Origin: Methanoregula sp.
GTDB taxonomy: Archaea > Halobacteriota > Methanomicrobia > Methanomicrobiales > Methanospirillaceae
Length of the DNA stretch: 36,497 nucleotides
Assembly (NCBI GenBank): GCA_023228295.1
Contig: JALOBP010000022.1
Span: forward strand, 1-36,497
Direction of reading: 5' to 3'
Positions 7,602 through 16,591 of this stretch are shown in pieces. Below the pieces are notes generated by a model. It did no database searches, was not told the origin of the DNA, and saw nothing but the letters and a program-made list of their open reading frames with translations. Each line of letters starts with the position of its first letter. Position 1 is the stretch's first letter. Position numbers and translations under genes: made by a program.

Positions 7602-7947
7602 GGGAGATCTTCACGGACATCGGGGTTATGACTACATAGCGCTGGTCGCCAAGGCCGATGATGTCACCGTTAACATCCTTTGCAACTTCCTTGAGGTCCT
7701 TAAGGACACGCTCGTAGGAGATCTTGTCCATTTTAAGACGGGAAATATCAACAATGACGATGTTGCCGCTATAGACCTCGTCTTTGACGCGGGGTGTGTC
7801 CTTGAGGTCGGTGATGGTTGCAATTTTCACAAGAAGTGCCGGGGATCCGCTGCCACTTTCCTCGTAGGAAGCGAGATCAAGCTCCATATAGTCCTCGTCC
7901 GAGTTAGCGGAGCTCTTACCAAGAAGTGTGTCTAAGATCTTAACCAT
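7582..7947 (-). CDS. sepF: Archaeal SepF cell-division protein
   Basis: The product is 121 residues. An N-terminal segment starting MVKILDTLLG resembles the amphipathic membrane-binding helix of SepF, then an acidic linker and the SepF core (DVNGDIIGLGDQRYVVITP). In archaea with FtsZ, SepF tethers the Z-ring to the membrane. No Shine-Dalgarno sequence precedes the ATG, but an ATTAAATAAG TATA element lies about 27 bases upstream (around 7968-7978), pointing to a leaderless transcript. It overlaps zpr1. No ftsZ is in the window. Confidence 0.9.
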   Translation of the reverse strand: MVKILDTLLGKSSANSDEDYMELDLASYEESGSGSPALLVKIATITDLKDTPRVKDEVYSGNIVIVDISRLKMDKISYERVLKDLKEVAKDVNGDIIGLGDQRYVVITPMSVKISRDKIGG

Positions 7948-8069
7948 AAAAAAACTGTATGATGAAACTTATTTAATAGTATCTATTTTGAGAGCATCCG
8001 GGTGCTGTTTAAGCCAGAAAAAAGAGAAAAAAGGAGATTTCCCGCATATCTGCACGGGCCGGAAACTCT

Positions 8070-8567
8070 TCAGATCTCCATGTTCCAGATCTCGTCACTG
8101 ACGTGATGGAACTTTTTAACCATCTTTCCGGATGTACTGGCACGCAGATCGGGCGCATCAAAGAGGGCAATTCCGATGGCAAGCGGCTTACCGTGCCGCT
8201 CGTCAACGATCTGGACCGGGCAGCCGGCTTTCACGTCGTCAGTTACTGAGACAATGCCTGGCCGCATGATATCTGCACCGTTCACCACGAACGGGATCGC
8301 CCCGGCATCCACCGCGACCCTGCGCTCCGGAAACGGGCACTGGACTGCGCCTTTCAGGGTGGGAAACACCCATGTTCCGTTGTCCATGAGAAACGGCTTC
8401 TTGTTGACCATAAATAACGAGATCTCCGCATTGGTCTCCAGTACCTCGATCATATCCGCGCGGAAGAGGTCTGCCGAATGGCCGATCTGCTCCGCGAGCC
8501 GAACGAGCAGGTCGACGCCCTGGCTTTTCCGGATGGAATGGCGTTTTTTTACGGTGATCTTTTTCAT
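8070..8567 (-). CDS. PUA-domain RNA-binding protein with DUF1947-type N-terminus
   Basis: The product is 165 residues. The N-terminal half (KKRHSIRKS at the start, then MVNKKPFLM) resembles the pre-PUA DUF1947 domain. The C-terminal half, with AGAIPFVVNGADIMRPGI and PLAIGIALFD, is a PUA domain, a fold that binds structured RNA. Such proteins resemble MCT-1/Tma20-type translation factors and are common single-copy genes in archaea. Its neighbours (sepF-zpr1 downstream, LSm divergent upstream) are also housekeeping genes. The exact RNA target cannot be read from sequence. Confidence 0.85.
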   Translation of the reverse strand: MKKITVKKRHSIRKSQGVDLLVRLAEQIGHSADLFRADMIEVLETNAEISLFMVNKKPFLMDNGTWVFPTLKGAVQCPFPERRVAVDAGAIPFVVNGADIMRPGIVSVTDDVKAGCPVQIVDERHGKPLAIGIALFDAPDLRASTSGKMVKKFHHVSDEIWNMEI

Positions 8568-8707
8568 GGTTGCTGCCTAACATTTATACTCCACGGCAAA
8601 AAAAATTTGCATATCGCAGAGGGTTCGTTCTGTACCCGTCAGGATCCTGCCCCGTGCAAAGATTTTTTGATGGTACAGATCTACGGTATGTTTAAGTGAT
8701 CCGCTCG

Positions 8708-8720
8708 CACATATATATTA
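8708..8720 (+). promoter_or_regulatory. TATA-like element of the LSm-rpl37e-purF unit
   Basis: An ATATATATTA stretch lies about 35 bases before the LSm start. It is the best promoter candidate for the three-gene cluster that follows and would leave a leader of about ten bases. Confidence 0.45.
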
Positions 8721-8749
8721 CTCCAGAGCGATGGTAACAGGGTATTATT

Positions 8750-8980
8750 ATGACCAAACGGCCGTTGGATATTTTGGATCAGGTGTTGAACCGTCAGCCC
8801 GTTATTGTATCTCTCAAAGGCGGGAGAGAAATACGGGGCGTTCTTCAAGGGTATGATGTACATATGAACCTCGTCCTCGACAAGGCTGAGGAAACGGAGA
8901 ACGGACAGGTCCAGAAAGTAGGCACGCTCATCGTCCGTGGGGATAATGTAATTTATATCTCTCCATCACTCGAACAATAA
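8750..8980 (+). CDS. Sm-like (LSm) archaeal RNA-binding protein
   Basis: The product is 76 residues, the usual size of archaeal Sm proteins. The Sm1 motif is visible as VSLKGGREIRGVLQGYDVHM with NLVL after it, and the Sm2 motif as IVRGDNVIYI. These proteins form heptameric rings that bind U-rich RNA and take part in RNA processing. It is the first gene of a tight cluster with rpl37e 11 bases downstream, an arrangement widely kept in Euryarchaeota. Confidence 0.95.
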   Translation: MTKRPLDILDQVLNRQPVIVSLKGGREIRGVLQGYDVHMNLVLDKAEETENGQVQKVGTLIVRGDNVIYISPSLEQ

Positions 8981-8991
8981 GGTGACATAAC

Positions 8992-9177
8992 ATGACAAAA
9001 GGCACTCCATCAATGGGTAAGCGGAACAAGTTCACGCACATCGCCTGCCGGCGCTGCGGGAAGATCTCGTACCACGCCCAGAAGAAAGTCTGCTCTGCCT
9101 GTGGTTTTGGCAAGAGCACAAAACTGACCAGCACTCATAAGTGGAATACTAAGCGACCAAAAACCGTAACGCATTAG
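8992..9177 (+). CDS. rpl37e: Ribosomal protein L37e
   Basis: The product is 61 residues, basic, with a C2-C2 zinc ribbon: CRRC near residue 19 and CSAC near residue 34. The sequence MTKGTPSMGKRNK at the start and KWNTKRPK near the end are typical of large-subunit protein L37e. A GGTGA ribosome binding site lies eight bases before the ATG. It sits between LSm and purF, as in many euryarchaea. Confidence 0.96.
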   Translation: MTKGTPSMGKRNKFTHIACRRCGKISYHAQKKVCSACGFGKSTKLTSTHKWNTKRPKTVTH

Positions 9178-9186
9178 AGTTGTACC

Positions 9187-10599
9187 ATGTGTGGAATCGT
9201 TGGCATCGTCGATGCTGGCGGTGTATCAATACAACTCTATTACGCCCTGTACGCCCTCCAGCATCGTGGCCAGGAGAGCGCCGGGATATCAACGTTTGAC
9301 GGCACCAATCTCCACAAGTTCAAGGGGAATGGACTGGTTGCCGATGTTTTCTCTTCTTCTGTTTTATCTGATCTGAAAGGCACGGCTGGTATCGGCCATG
9401 TCAGGTACCCGACCACCGGTGCGAACCTTCCCGAGAATATCCAGCCTTTGAACTTCCATTTCCAGGAACATTTCATCTCCATCGCCCACAACGGGAACCT
9501 TGTCAATACCGGCGAACTCCGGGCGGAGTACGAGCGTGACGGCCAGATCTTTACCACGACCACCGATACCGAGATCATTGGAAAGATCCTGATCAATGCC
9601 CTCAGCAAATCGGGTTCGGTCGAGGACGCGGTCAGCCTGTGCATGCATAAACTCGCGGGGTCCTACTCGACCGTCATACTGATTGATGGAATTCTGTATG
9701 GCTTCCGCGACCCGCTCGGGATCAAGCCCCTTGGTATCGGGAAGACCGAGCACGGGTACATGATCGCTTCTGAGAGCGTTGCAATGGACGCCCTCAGTGC
9801 AAAGTTCCTCCGTGATGTCAAACCCGGCGAACTGATCCGGATCGATGCGGACGGGGTAAAATGCATGCAGATCGCCGTGGCAGGCAAATGTGCCTACTGT
9901 ATCTTCGAGTACATTTATTTTGCCCGGGCAGACTCGGTCATCGATGGGGTGCTGGTATACGATGTCCGCCGCAGGATCGGCCAGAAACTCTATGAGGAGG
10001 CCCCGGTAAAGGCGGACTCGGTCTGCTCGGTCCCGGACTCCGGGACCGCCCATGCGATCGGGTACGCGGAAGGCTCGAAGATCCCGTTCGTCGAGTCCCT
10101 GATGAAAAACCGTTACATGGGGAGGACGTTCATCATGCCCACCCAGCGGGAACGGGAGAAGGCGGTCCGGATCAAGCTCAACCCGATCCCGGCCCACCTG
10201 AAAGACAAGTCTATTGTGCTCGTTGACGACAGTATTGTCCGGGGCACCACATCGAAGAGGATCATTGGGATGGTACGTGACGCCGGGGCAAGGGAGATCC
10301 ATATGCGGATCGGCTCTCCTCCGATCACGGCGCCCTGTTATCTCGGTGTGGATATGCCAACCCGCGAGGAACTCATTGCCCACAACCGGAACGAGGAAGA
10401 GGTGAGGAAGAGCATTACTGCGACGACCCTCCATCACATCTCCCTTGATGGGCTCGTGGAGGCCATCGGGTTTGGCCGGGAGAACCTCTGTACCGGTTGC
10501 ATCACGGGCTGCTACCCGGTTCCTATTGAGGGTGAGCACGCAAAGCCCTGCCAGGTCGATTTTGTCGATAATACGATTCAGGTCAAGCTCGGGGTATGA
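9187..10599 (+). CDS. purF: Amidophosphoribosyltransferase
   Basis: The product is 470 residues and catalyses the first committed step of purine synthesis, turning PRPP and glutamine into phosphoribosylamine. MCGIVGIVD places Cys2 as the N-terminal nucleophile of the class II glutaminase once Met is removed; HRGQESAG and AHNGNLVN are further glutaminase motifs. The PRPP-binding loop IVLVDDSIVRGTT lies near residue 345. A cysteine-rich C-terminus (LCTGCITGCYP) matches PurF enzymes that carry an iron-sulfur cluster, with further Cys in CAYCIFEY. It follows rpl37e by nine bases and is probably co-transcribed with it. T-runs after the stop (10606-10614 and 10640-10646) may end transcription. Confidence 0.96.
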   Translation: MCGIVGIVDAGGVSIQLYYALYALQHRGQESAGISTFDGTNLHKFKGNGLVADVFSSSVLSDLKGTAGIGHVRYPTTGANLPENIQPLNFHFQEHFISIAHNGNLVNTGELRAEYERDGQIFTTTTDTEIIGKILINALSKSGSVEDAVSLCMHKLAGSYSTVILIDGILYGFRDPLGIKPLGIGKTEHGYMIASESVAMDALSAKFLRDVKPGELIRIDADGVKCMQIAVAGKCAYCIFEYIYFARADSVIDGVLVYDVRRRIGQKLYEEAPVKADSVCSVPDSGTAHAIGYAEGSKIPFVESLMKNRYMGRTFIMPTQREREKAVRIKLNPIPAHLKDKSIVLVDDSIVRGTTSKRIIGMVRDAGAREIHMRIGSPPITAPCYLGVDMPTREELIAHNRNEEEVRKSITATTLHHISLDGLVEAIGFGRENLCTGCITGCYPVPIEGEHAKPCQVDFVDNTIQVKLGV

Positions 10600-10722
10600 G
10601 GTTTAATCCTTTTTTCTGCAGCAGATCGCACAACAACTATCCTTTTTTGCAGGCTGGATATATGATGTCAATAAAGATATTTCAAAAAAAATAAGTGTTA
10701 TCCAGATGATGTTCTCAGAACA

Positions 10723-12549
10723 ATGGATAAAACCGCTGAAACAGTAATCGATTATCGGAAATTTGCCCTCCCGTTGTACCTGATCTCCCTGTGTTTTTTT
10801 AGTACACATCTGGTTATCATCTCCTGGATTTTTTCCGGGATGATCCGGTCATTCCTGGAATTCTTCATGCCCGCATCGGAAGCCGTCGTGCTGGCAGCGA
10901 ATGCTCCTGTCATGAGTATCATGGCAATGTTCCTCCTGTCACTCATTGGGGCCCTTCTCATGGCATACGAGATGCATACCCGGTCACTTCCGTGGAAGTA
11001 CGCTCTTGCACTTATTGTCATATTTTGTGTCACCGTCCTGTCCATGGTATTACTCATAGTCCTGCCGGTTACTGAAATACTGGCCATGCCGCGTGGAGAC
11101 ACGGTAATCCTGTTTGCTATTGCCTTTGTCTTCGGGATGGCCCTGGTTCCCCTGGGAGTGTCCTGCCTTTTACACGCCCTGATACAATCCGGTACTGACT
11201 GTCCCGATCTCCGACCAATCCGATCCTGGACAACCGCCCTTGGGACCGTCAGTCTTGTTATTGCATTTTTCCTGGTATGGTACTGGTTCACCTATCTCCT
11301 GCCTTCGTCCCGAACCGGTAATGACTGGGGGTGGGATTTCCTCCTGTTATTCATTCTGGGGGCATTCCTGTGTGCTGTGTACCTGCTGCTCGCTATGCCG
11401 GCAATCGGGATCCTGCTCATACGGCTCGGGATACAGTACAGGAAAACTCTCCCGATTACCGTTGAAGTCCGGCCGGAAACAGGCACTCCGGAAATAAAAT
11501 CTCCCGGGCCCATTGTCACCCGCGAGCCCTTCCGGATGACCCCGAAGATCAAATGGGCGGTAACGATTCTAGCCATCCTTGCGGCTCTTGTTTTCGGGTT
11601 TTTCGCATGGGGGATGTTTTTTGATACAACGCCATGTAAATCCTGGGCCCGGACAACATCATCAGCCCCGTTCGGGTCCATTGGTGGTTTCACCAGTGCC
11701 GAATACAAGGGACAACTCTGGCTCATCGGGGGTTCGAAAGATCCCAATCCCTACGGAATTGCATGGCATACGGACGATGGGATCACCTGGACCCGTGAAT
11801 CGTCTCCGGAGATGGTGCCACAACGCATGGGGGCGACATCGGCCGTGTTCAGGGATGCATTCTGGGTGATCGGAGGTATGACTGAGAGCTCAGCTTCCCT
11901 GCATAACGACATCTGGTATTCGAGTAACGGCATCACATGGTCTGCAATCCAGCCGGCAGCACAATTTTCTCCTCGTTCAGGACATAGTACCGTGGTTTTC
12001 GATGACCGTATCTGGGTGATTGGTGGAAACATCAAGGCCTGGGATGAGGAATTTACAAATGATATCTGGTATTCCACCGATGGATTCTCGTGGAAGCAGG
12101 CCACCCCCTCAGCGGAATTCTCCCCACGAAGCGGCCACTCCTCGTTTGTGTATGACAATAAAATGTGGGTGATCGGAGGCAGGGACAGTACCGGATATAT
12201 CAGTGATGTCTGGAATTCTGCGGACGGGATCCACTGGACACAGGTGACGGCATCCTCAGCATTTGAGAAGAATACCATCTATAAAGCAGTGGTTTTCGAT
12301 AACCGGATGTGGGTTATCCAGAACGGTTTTGTGTTTTACGAGGACGAGCCATGGCGTACTGAAACGACAGAGGGGATATGGTATTCAACAGATGGAGCCT
12401 CCTGGAAAAAGCTCATGAGTTCGCCTGAATTTTTCCGGGAAGATTATTCTGGAGGGCCCCCTCATGCCGTTGTTTTCGATAACCGGCTCTGGGTTCTCCA
12501 GTGGCATAATAGCGACACCGGCATCTGGTACTGTGGCGATAAGGAATGA
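10723..12549 (+). CDS. Membrane-anchored kelch-type beta-propeller protein
   Basis: The product is 608 residues. The first 230 hold about six transmembrane segments, a cytoplasmic-looking linker follows, then one more membrane segment (VTILAILAALVFGFFAWGMF) near residue 280. After that about five repeats carry W-V-I-G-G and D-I-W-Y-S-x-D-G-x-x-W, the pattern of kelch-like propeller blades, probably outside the cell. Residue counts suggest five to six blades. The function is unknown; a scaffold or binding role is a guess from the fold. It is a single-gene unit. Confidence 0.75.
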   Translation: MDKTAETVIDYRKFALPLYLISLCFFSTHLVIISWIFSGMIRSFLEFFMPASEAVVLAANAPVMSIMAMFLLSLIGALLMAYEMHTRSLPWKYALALIVIFCVTVLSMVLLIVLPVTEILAMPRGDTVILFAIAFVFGMALVPLGVSCLLHALIQSGTDCPDLRPIRSWTTALGTVSLVIAFFLVWYWFTYLLPSSRTGNDWGWDFLLLFILGAFLCAVYLLLAMPAIGILLIRLGIQYRKTLPITVEVRPETGTPEIKSPGPIVTREPFRMTPKIKWAVTILAILAALVFGFFAWGMFFDTTPCKSWARTTSSAPFGSIGGFTSAEYKGQLWLIGGSKDPNPYGIAWHTDDGITWTRESSPEMVPQRMGATSAVFRDAFWVIGGMTESSASLHNDIWYSSNGITWSAIQPAAQFSPRSGHSTVVFDDRIWVIGGNIKAWDEEFTNDIWYSTDGFSWKQATPSAEFSPRSGHSSFVYDNKMWVIGGRDSTGYISDVWNSADGIHWTQVTASSAFEKNTIYKAVVFDNRMWVIQNGFVFYEDEPWRTETTEGIWYSTDGASWKKLMSSPEFFREDYSGGPPHAVVFDNRLWVLQWHNSDTGIWYCGDKE

Positions 12550-12685
12550 AATCTGATCCCGGGTCAGGTTGTCCTGGATATAATGTCGGGGATCTTCAGA
12601 AATCCAAAAATCTCTGTTTTTTAACCAAATTTTAAACAGTCTGACGTAATATATAGATAGTAACTATCACATCTTTCGGAGCCCT

Positions 12686-13462
12686 ATGGCCACGCCCCCC
12701 CGTATCCTGATCGTTGACGATGATCCTATCATCCCCCGTCTCCTGAGCAAAATGCTCAATGAGAAAGGGTACGTGATTGCAGGAATTGTCACTTCAGGTG
12801 AAGAAGCGGTTGTCAAATCAGCAGAGATGAAACCGGATCTTGTGATCATCGATATCAACCTGTCCGGCAAAATGGACAGTATCGATGCAGCCCATTTTAT
12901 CTTCCAGCTCTTCCATTGCCCAATCATTTTCATCACCGGCGACTCGGAAGAGGGAAAACTTGACCGGCTCAAGTACTCGCGACCATATGGGATCATCTTC
13001 AAGCCGTTTACTGCCCTTGAGATCACAACCTGCGTGGATCTTGCCATCCACAACCACACCCGGAGGGTCGGCAACCCGGATCGGTTCCCTGCGGGCGATC
13101 CCAAGAAAATCATGGATGCTCTTGAGGCATACATCATCACCGACAAACGGGGCCGTATTATCTTTTTCAATACCTATGCGGGCTGGTTTATCGACCTCCC
13201 CCCGAGCAAAATCCTCATGAAGCACTGGCGGGATGTCCTGATGTTCATCAATGAGGTCACCGGAGAGCCGATCAAGGACCCGGTTACCGAGGCCGCCAAC
13301 CAGATGGCAGGGGTTGTTTACAAGTCCAATACTGCTGCAGTAACAACCACTTCCAAACGACGGAAGGTGACCGTGGCGGTCCGCCCGGTCAAGGATGACC
13401 ACGACAATCTGATCGCCGTCCTTATGACCATAAAAGAAAAAACGCAAACTAATTTCAGCTGA
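12686..13462 (+). CDS. Response regulator with receiver and PAS-like domain
   Basis: The product is 258 residues. Residues 5-122 are a receiver domain: acidic pocket DDD at 11-13, phospho-acceptor Asp56 in VIIDINL, the Thr of FITGD and the Lys of FKPF. The C-terminal half begins ALEAYIITDKRGRIIFFN and ends in VAVRPVKDDHDNL, which looks like a PAS sensor domain. No DNA-binding domain or kinase is visible, so output is likely by protein contact. An AATATATAGATA stretch about 35 bases upstream is a plausible TATA box. No intact histidine kinase is adjacent. Confidence 0.85.
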   Translation: MATPPRILIVDDDPIIPRLLSKMLNEKGYVIAGIVTSGEEAVVKSAEMKPDLVIIDINLSGKMDSIDAAHFIFQLFHCPIIFITGDSEEGKLDRLKYSRPYGIIFKPFTALEITTCVDLAIHNHTRRVGNPDRFPAGDPKKIMDALEAYIITDKRGRIIFFNTYAGWFIDLPPSKILMKHWRDVLMFINEVTGEPIKDPVTEAANQMAGVVYKSNTAAVTTTSKRRKVTVAVRPVKDDHDNLIAVLMTIKEKTQTNFS

Positions 13463-13497
13463 CAAACCCCCCCGATCCCGTGCCCGGAGGATCGTTC

Positions 13498-14175
13498 ATG
13501 GAACACATCAGGCAGGCATTCAATAAATTCGCTCAGGACTATGATTCCCAACGGGAGTACGTCATCCCCGATCTGCAACCGTATTACGGAGCCGCAGTCT
13601 GGGCTATGGAGTCCGCAACACCAGCACCTTTTATCCTCGATGTCGGGGCAGGCACCGGTCTTCTGAGTGCGTTCCTTTTAGAGAAGTTTCCTGATGCCCG
13701 CCTCACGCTGATGGACATATCAGAGAACATGCTGGACCTGGCAAAGAAGCGTTTCTCCTCGCGACCCGGTACGGAATATATTATCTGCGACTACAGCCGC
13801 TCGGAGCTTGGCGGGCCGTATGATATCATCTGCTCGGCCCTCTCCATCCATCATCTGGAAACAGAGGACAAGCGCCGGCTTTTTTTGCGGATTTACACTG
13901 CACTGAAACCGGGCGGGATGTTTGTCAATGCCGACCAGGCGGACGGGGAGACCCCGTATTTCCGCGAGCGGTATCTCGATTACTGGAATGAGTTCCTGAA
14001 GAGCGGTCCCATGAATGATGAGCAGCACGCCGAGATCCTGAAGCGACGGGACACGCTGGACAAGAACGATAAACTGTCATCGCAGCTCGCGTGGCTGCAT
14101 GAGGCCGGGTTTGCGGATGTGGATGAGGTGTACAAGAACCGGACGTTCATTGTCACCGTGGCAAGGAAGGCGTGA
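13498..14175 (+). CDS. Class I SAM-dependent methyltransferase
   Basis: The product is 225 residues. Motif I is ILDVGAGTGLLS near residue 45, followed by the acidic LMDIS of motif II and YDIICSALSIHHLE of motif IV. The substrate cannot be told; the sequence resembles small-molecule methyltransferases. I chose the ATG at 13498 because GGAGGA lies just before it; an in-frame GTG at 13480 would lie on the wrong side of that site. It starts 35 bases after the response regulator, so they may share a transcript. Confidence 0.85.
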   Translation: MEHIRQAFNKFAQDYDSQREYVIPDLQPYYGAAVWAMESATPAPFILDVGAGTGLLSAFLLEKFPDARLTLMDISENMLDLAKKRFSSRPGTEYIICDYSRSELGGPYDIICSALSIHHLETEDKRRLFLRIYTALKPGGMFVNADQADGETPYFRERYLDYWNEFLKSGPMNDEQHAEILKRRDTLDKNDKLSSQLAWLHEAGFADVDEVYKNRTFIVTVARKA

Positions 14176-14264
14176 GTCCGTATCATTCGTGACACTCTCT
14201 CATCCCCGATTATTTCCGGATTGTTTTTATTCTTATTGGTTTCATATAAGACAGATCGTATCTT

Positions 14265-15200
14265 ATGGAACTGTTCCGGGCAATGATCCTCCTGCTGATG
14301 GTATGCATCCTGCTGACGACCGGTTGCGTGAACCCCGGGGATCCTGCTCCCGATCTCGTTGGGAAACCGGATACAACCGCCCTGCCCGGACCCGTCACAC
14401 CATCCCTTCCGGTACCATCCAATGAGATGACAACTGCTCCCGTGACTCAGACTCATATGGAGACCCTGACAATTCTCCCCGTTTCCCAGCGTTGTCCGGA
14501 ACGGGAAGGTGATCCGTACTGGATTGCTCTTGATCCGGTGAAGGATCTCACCCGTGGCGATCAGATCATCCTTCGTGGCGAGACGAATATTCCTGTGGAT
14601 GATACCATCGAACTCATCATTTACGAATCGTCATTTCATCCTCATTGCAAGTGCTGTTATGATGATGACCTGAGGGCCCGTGTCAGGGTACACAAAGGGC
14701 CCGGCTGCAATAATTCGTTCATGTTCTTCTTCGACAGTATGAATCTGCGCCCCCAGGAGTACGTCCTGACCGCCATGTATGGCGAGGAGATCTCCCATGC
14801 CGATGGTCGGATTTTCACGATTTTTAAGAATTATTCTACAGCATCCATTCCTGCAACAAATTTACCGTCAAACCTCACGACGAACACTACCCTCACCCTG
14901 AATCCCGTGTGGGACGTAAAGCACGGGGAGATGCTGGTCCTTACAGGCTATACCGGGAAACCGGATCGTGCAGTTCTGTATTCCATCCGTGACATCCGGT
15001 ACAGTGCATCAGACTGCAGGTTTTCATGCCCGGGGAATGTTATGAGCGGGACCATGTACGCAAATGCCAATGGAGAAATACCTCAGCCGTTTTCGTTCCG
15101 GTTGAATACCTCTGATCTCGATGCCGGCCGGTATGTGGTCAGCCTGAACGCACCCTGTTCTGGTGAATCCGCGGAAAAGATGTTTAATATTGTCTCATAA
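14265..15200 (+). CDS. Predicted lipoprotein with repeated beta domains
   Basis: The product is 311 residues. A hydrophobic N-terminus ends in the lipobox LTTGC (Cys21), so the protein is probably lipid-anchored outside the cell. A Pro/Thr-rich linker follows (residues 25-70). Two related domains then begin with ALDPVKDLTRGDQIILRGET and LNPVWDVKHGEMLVLTGYT, a repeat typical of secreted proteins in Methanomicrobiales (DUF3821-like). Several Cys pairs (CKCC, CRFSC) may form disulfides or bind metal. No function is known. Confidence 0.7.
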   Translation: MELFRAMILLLMVCILLTTGCVNPGDPAPDLVGKPDTTALPGPVTPSLPVPSNEMTTAPVTQTHMETLTILPVSQRCPEREGDPYWIALDPVKDLTRGDQIILRGETNIPVDDTIELIIYESSFHPHCKCCYDDDLRARVRVHKGPGCNNSFMFFFDSMNLRPQEYVLTAMYGEEISHADGRIFTIFKNYSTASIPATNLPSNLTTNTTLTLNPVWDVKHGEMLVLTGYTGKPDRAVLYSIRDIRYSASDCRFSCPGNVMSGTMYANANGEIPQPFSFRLNTSDLDAGRYVVSLNAPCSGESAEKMFNIVS

Positions 15201-15202
15201 AA

Positions 15203-15221
15203 AACGGCAATCCAGACCGTT
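15203..15221 (+). terminator. Hairpin after the lipoprotein gene
   Basis: AACGG (15203-15207) pairs with CCGTT (15217-15221) right after the stop codon, followed by a pyrimidine-rich ATTCTTTCCC tract. It is a modest stem, so termination here is only likely. Confidence 0.35.
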
Positions 15222-15587
15222 CATTCTTTCCCTGTCTAACTGTGGCGGCCACCTTGGGGGAGATAAGAAGATTCATGGGCACTACACTCTGCCGCCTATC
15301 TATCCCCCGTTTTGGAAAATTTACTCCGCGTTTTTGGAAAAACCCGTATCACCTTATATCCCCCGCGGCAATTTTTCTGCCAGATGCGTACAATGAAGGC
15401 AATCTACCTTTTTGCCCTCACATACTCCAATAACTGTGGAAATGATATCAACGCCCCCGATGACCCGGATCTTCCCAACGGATACACCTGATACGGGTTG
15501 GAAAATGTACCCAACTTTTTTTAAATACCCACATTGCTTTACCCAGCCAGCACAGATTTATTCCTTGTTAATCAACAGAGGAAGAAT
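15222..15587. other. Non-coding gap with imperfect repeats
   Basis: I find no credible gene in this stretch. It holds an imperfect inverted repeat (GGGGGAGATA near 15255 against TATCTATCCCCC near 15297) and two near-copies of GTTTTGGAAAAT about 20 bases apart (15308 onward). GTTGG and CCAAC near 15496-15516 could pair just before a T-run and TTTAAATACC, which could serve as the TATA box of the TPR gene. Confidence 0.4.
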
Positions 15588-16460
15588 ATGAAGATCGTAA
15601 ACAACATCCCGATCCTTATACTTACGGCACTCTGCATTCTGATTTCCGGTGTCACTGCGGCATCGATCTCATCGGCGCCCGCAGACACAACCGGGACACC
15701 CCCGCAGAATGTCACCGCGTACATTGATGAAGCACAGGCTGCAGTGTCTGCCCGGAACTGGCCGGATGCCCTCACCATCACAACCCGGGGTCTTGCGTGG
15801 TACCCGGATTCTGCAGGTCTTCTCGGTATCCAGGGGTACTCCTATCGTAAAATGGGGCAGTACGAACGAGCAGTTGAGGCCTTTTCAGAAGCCATCACGC
15901 TGGATCCAAAACCGGTCCTGTATTCCGATCGCGGGTATGTGTACCTGGCACTCAACAAATACACTTCGGCTCTTGCTGACGCGGAATCCGGCATCACTAT
16001 CGACACGGCATATCCGGCCGCCTATGGCGTCAGGGCGTTGGCCTTGCAGGGTGTGGGAAAGAATACCGAAGCTCTTGCAGCCATTGAGACTGCCATCACC
16101 CTCGCTCCCGGCAATGCTCATTACTGGCATGTAAAAGGTCGTATCCTATCCGCACAAGGGGATTGTACCCGTGCTGCGGCTGCGCTGGAAAAGTCCTTTG
16201 AGATCGATCCCGACTATATCCTCCCGTACCCGGGCTTTGGCTCCGCAGAGAAGAATCTTGCATCCCTGGATACTGCCTGTAACCCTCAGGCTGCACTTCC
16301 TGCAACATCACCCGCAAAATCCCCATCCGGGGCAATTCTTCCAATTATCGCGGCATTTGCGTTTTTTGCTGTATTAAACGGTAATTTTCTTTTTATCCTG
16401 ATCAAATCCGGCAGACGAAAAAAAATCTTTTTTATTATAATGATCAAAATCACCAGATGA
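15588..16460 (+). CDS. Exported or membrane TPR-repeat protein
   Basis: The product is 290 residues. It starts with a signal peptide or anchor (IPILILTALCILISGVTAA). About five tetratricopeptide repeats follow (for example YRKMGQYERAVEAFSEAI), each with the small-residue TPR spacing, so it likely binds other proteins. A second membrane segment (ILPIIAAFAFFAVLNGNFLF) near residue 260 and a basic tail (KSGRRKK) close the protein, which suggests an extracytoplasmic TPR domain held at both ends. I chose the ATG at 15588 because of AGAGGAAG just before it and the signal peptide right after it. Confidence 0.8.
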   Translation: MKIVNNIPILILTALCILISGVTAASISSAPADTTGTPPQNVTAYIDEAQAAVSARNWPDALTITTRGLAWYPDSAGLLGIQGYSYRKMGQYERAVEAFSEAITLDPKPVLYSDRGYVYLALNKYTSALADAESGITIDTAYPAAYGVRALALQGVGKNTEALAAIETAITLAPGNAHYWHVKGRILSAQGDCTRAAAALEKSFEIDPDYILPYPGFGSAEKNLASLDTACNPQAALPATSPAKSPSGAILPIIAAFAFFAVLNGNFLFILIKSGRRKKIFFIIMIKITR

Positions 16461-16591
16461 CGAGTCTGGCATCGTTCCACAGCAACGGTCATTCCGGATG
16501 ATATCCGGTAACTCCGGCCAGATACGGTTACCCGCAGCTTTCCCGGGACAAGGCGGAATCGTCTGCCCAGAAACAGTATATCATCGCATGC

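Noticed and set aside
9364..10539. 391-codon minus-strand frame inside purF
   Set aside because: Antisense shadow of an unmistakable PurF; no family pattern of its own.
15308..15350. Possible sharing of a non-coding element with 6145-6170 (both have a C-run, then TTTT and GAAAATT)
   Set aside because: The match is short, needs gaps and is of low complexity; not enough to claim a repeat family.
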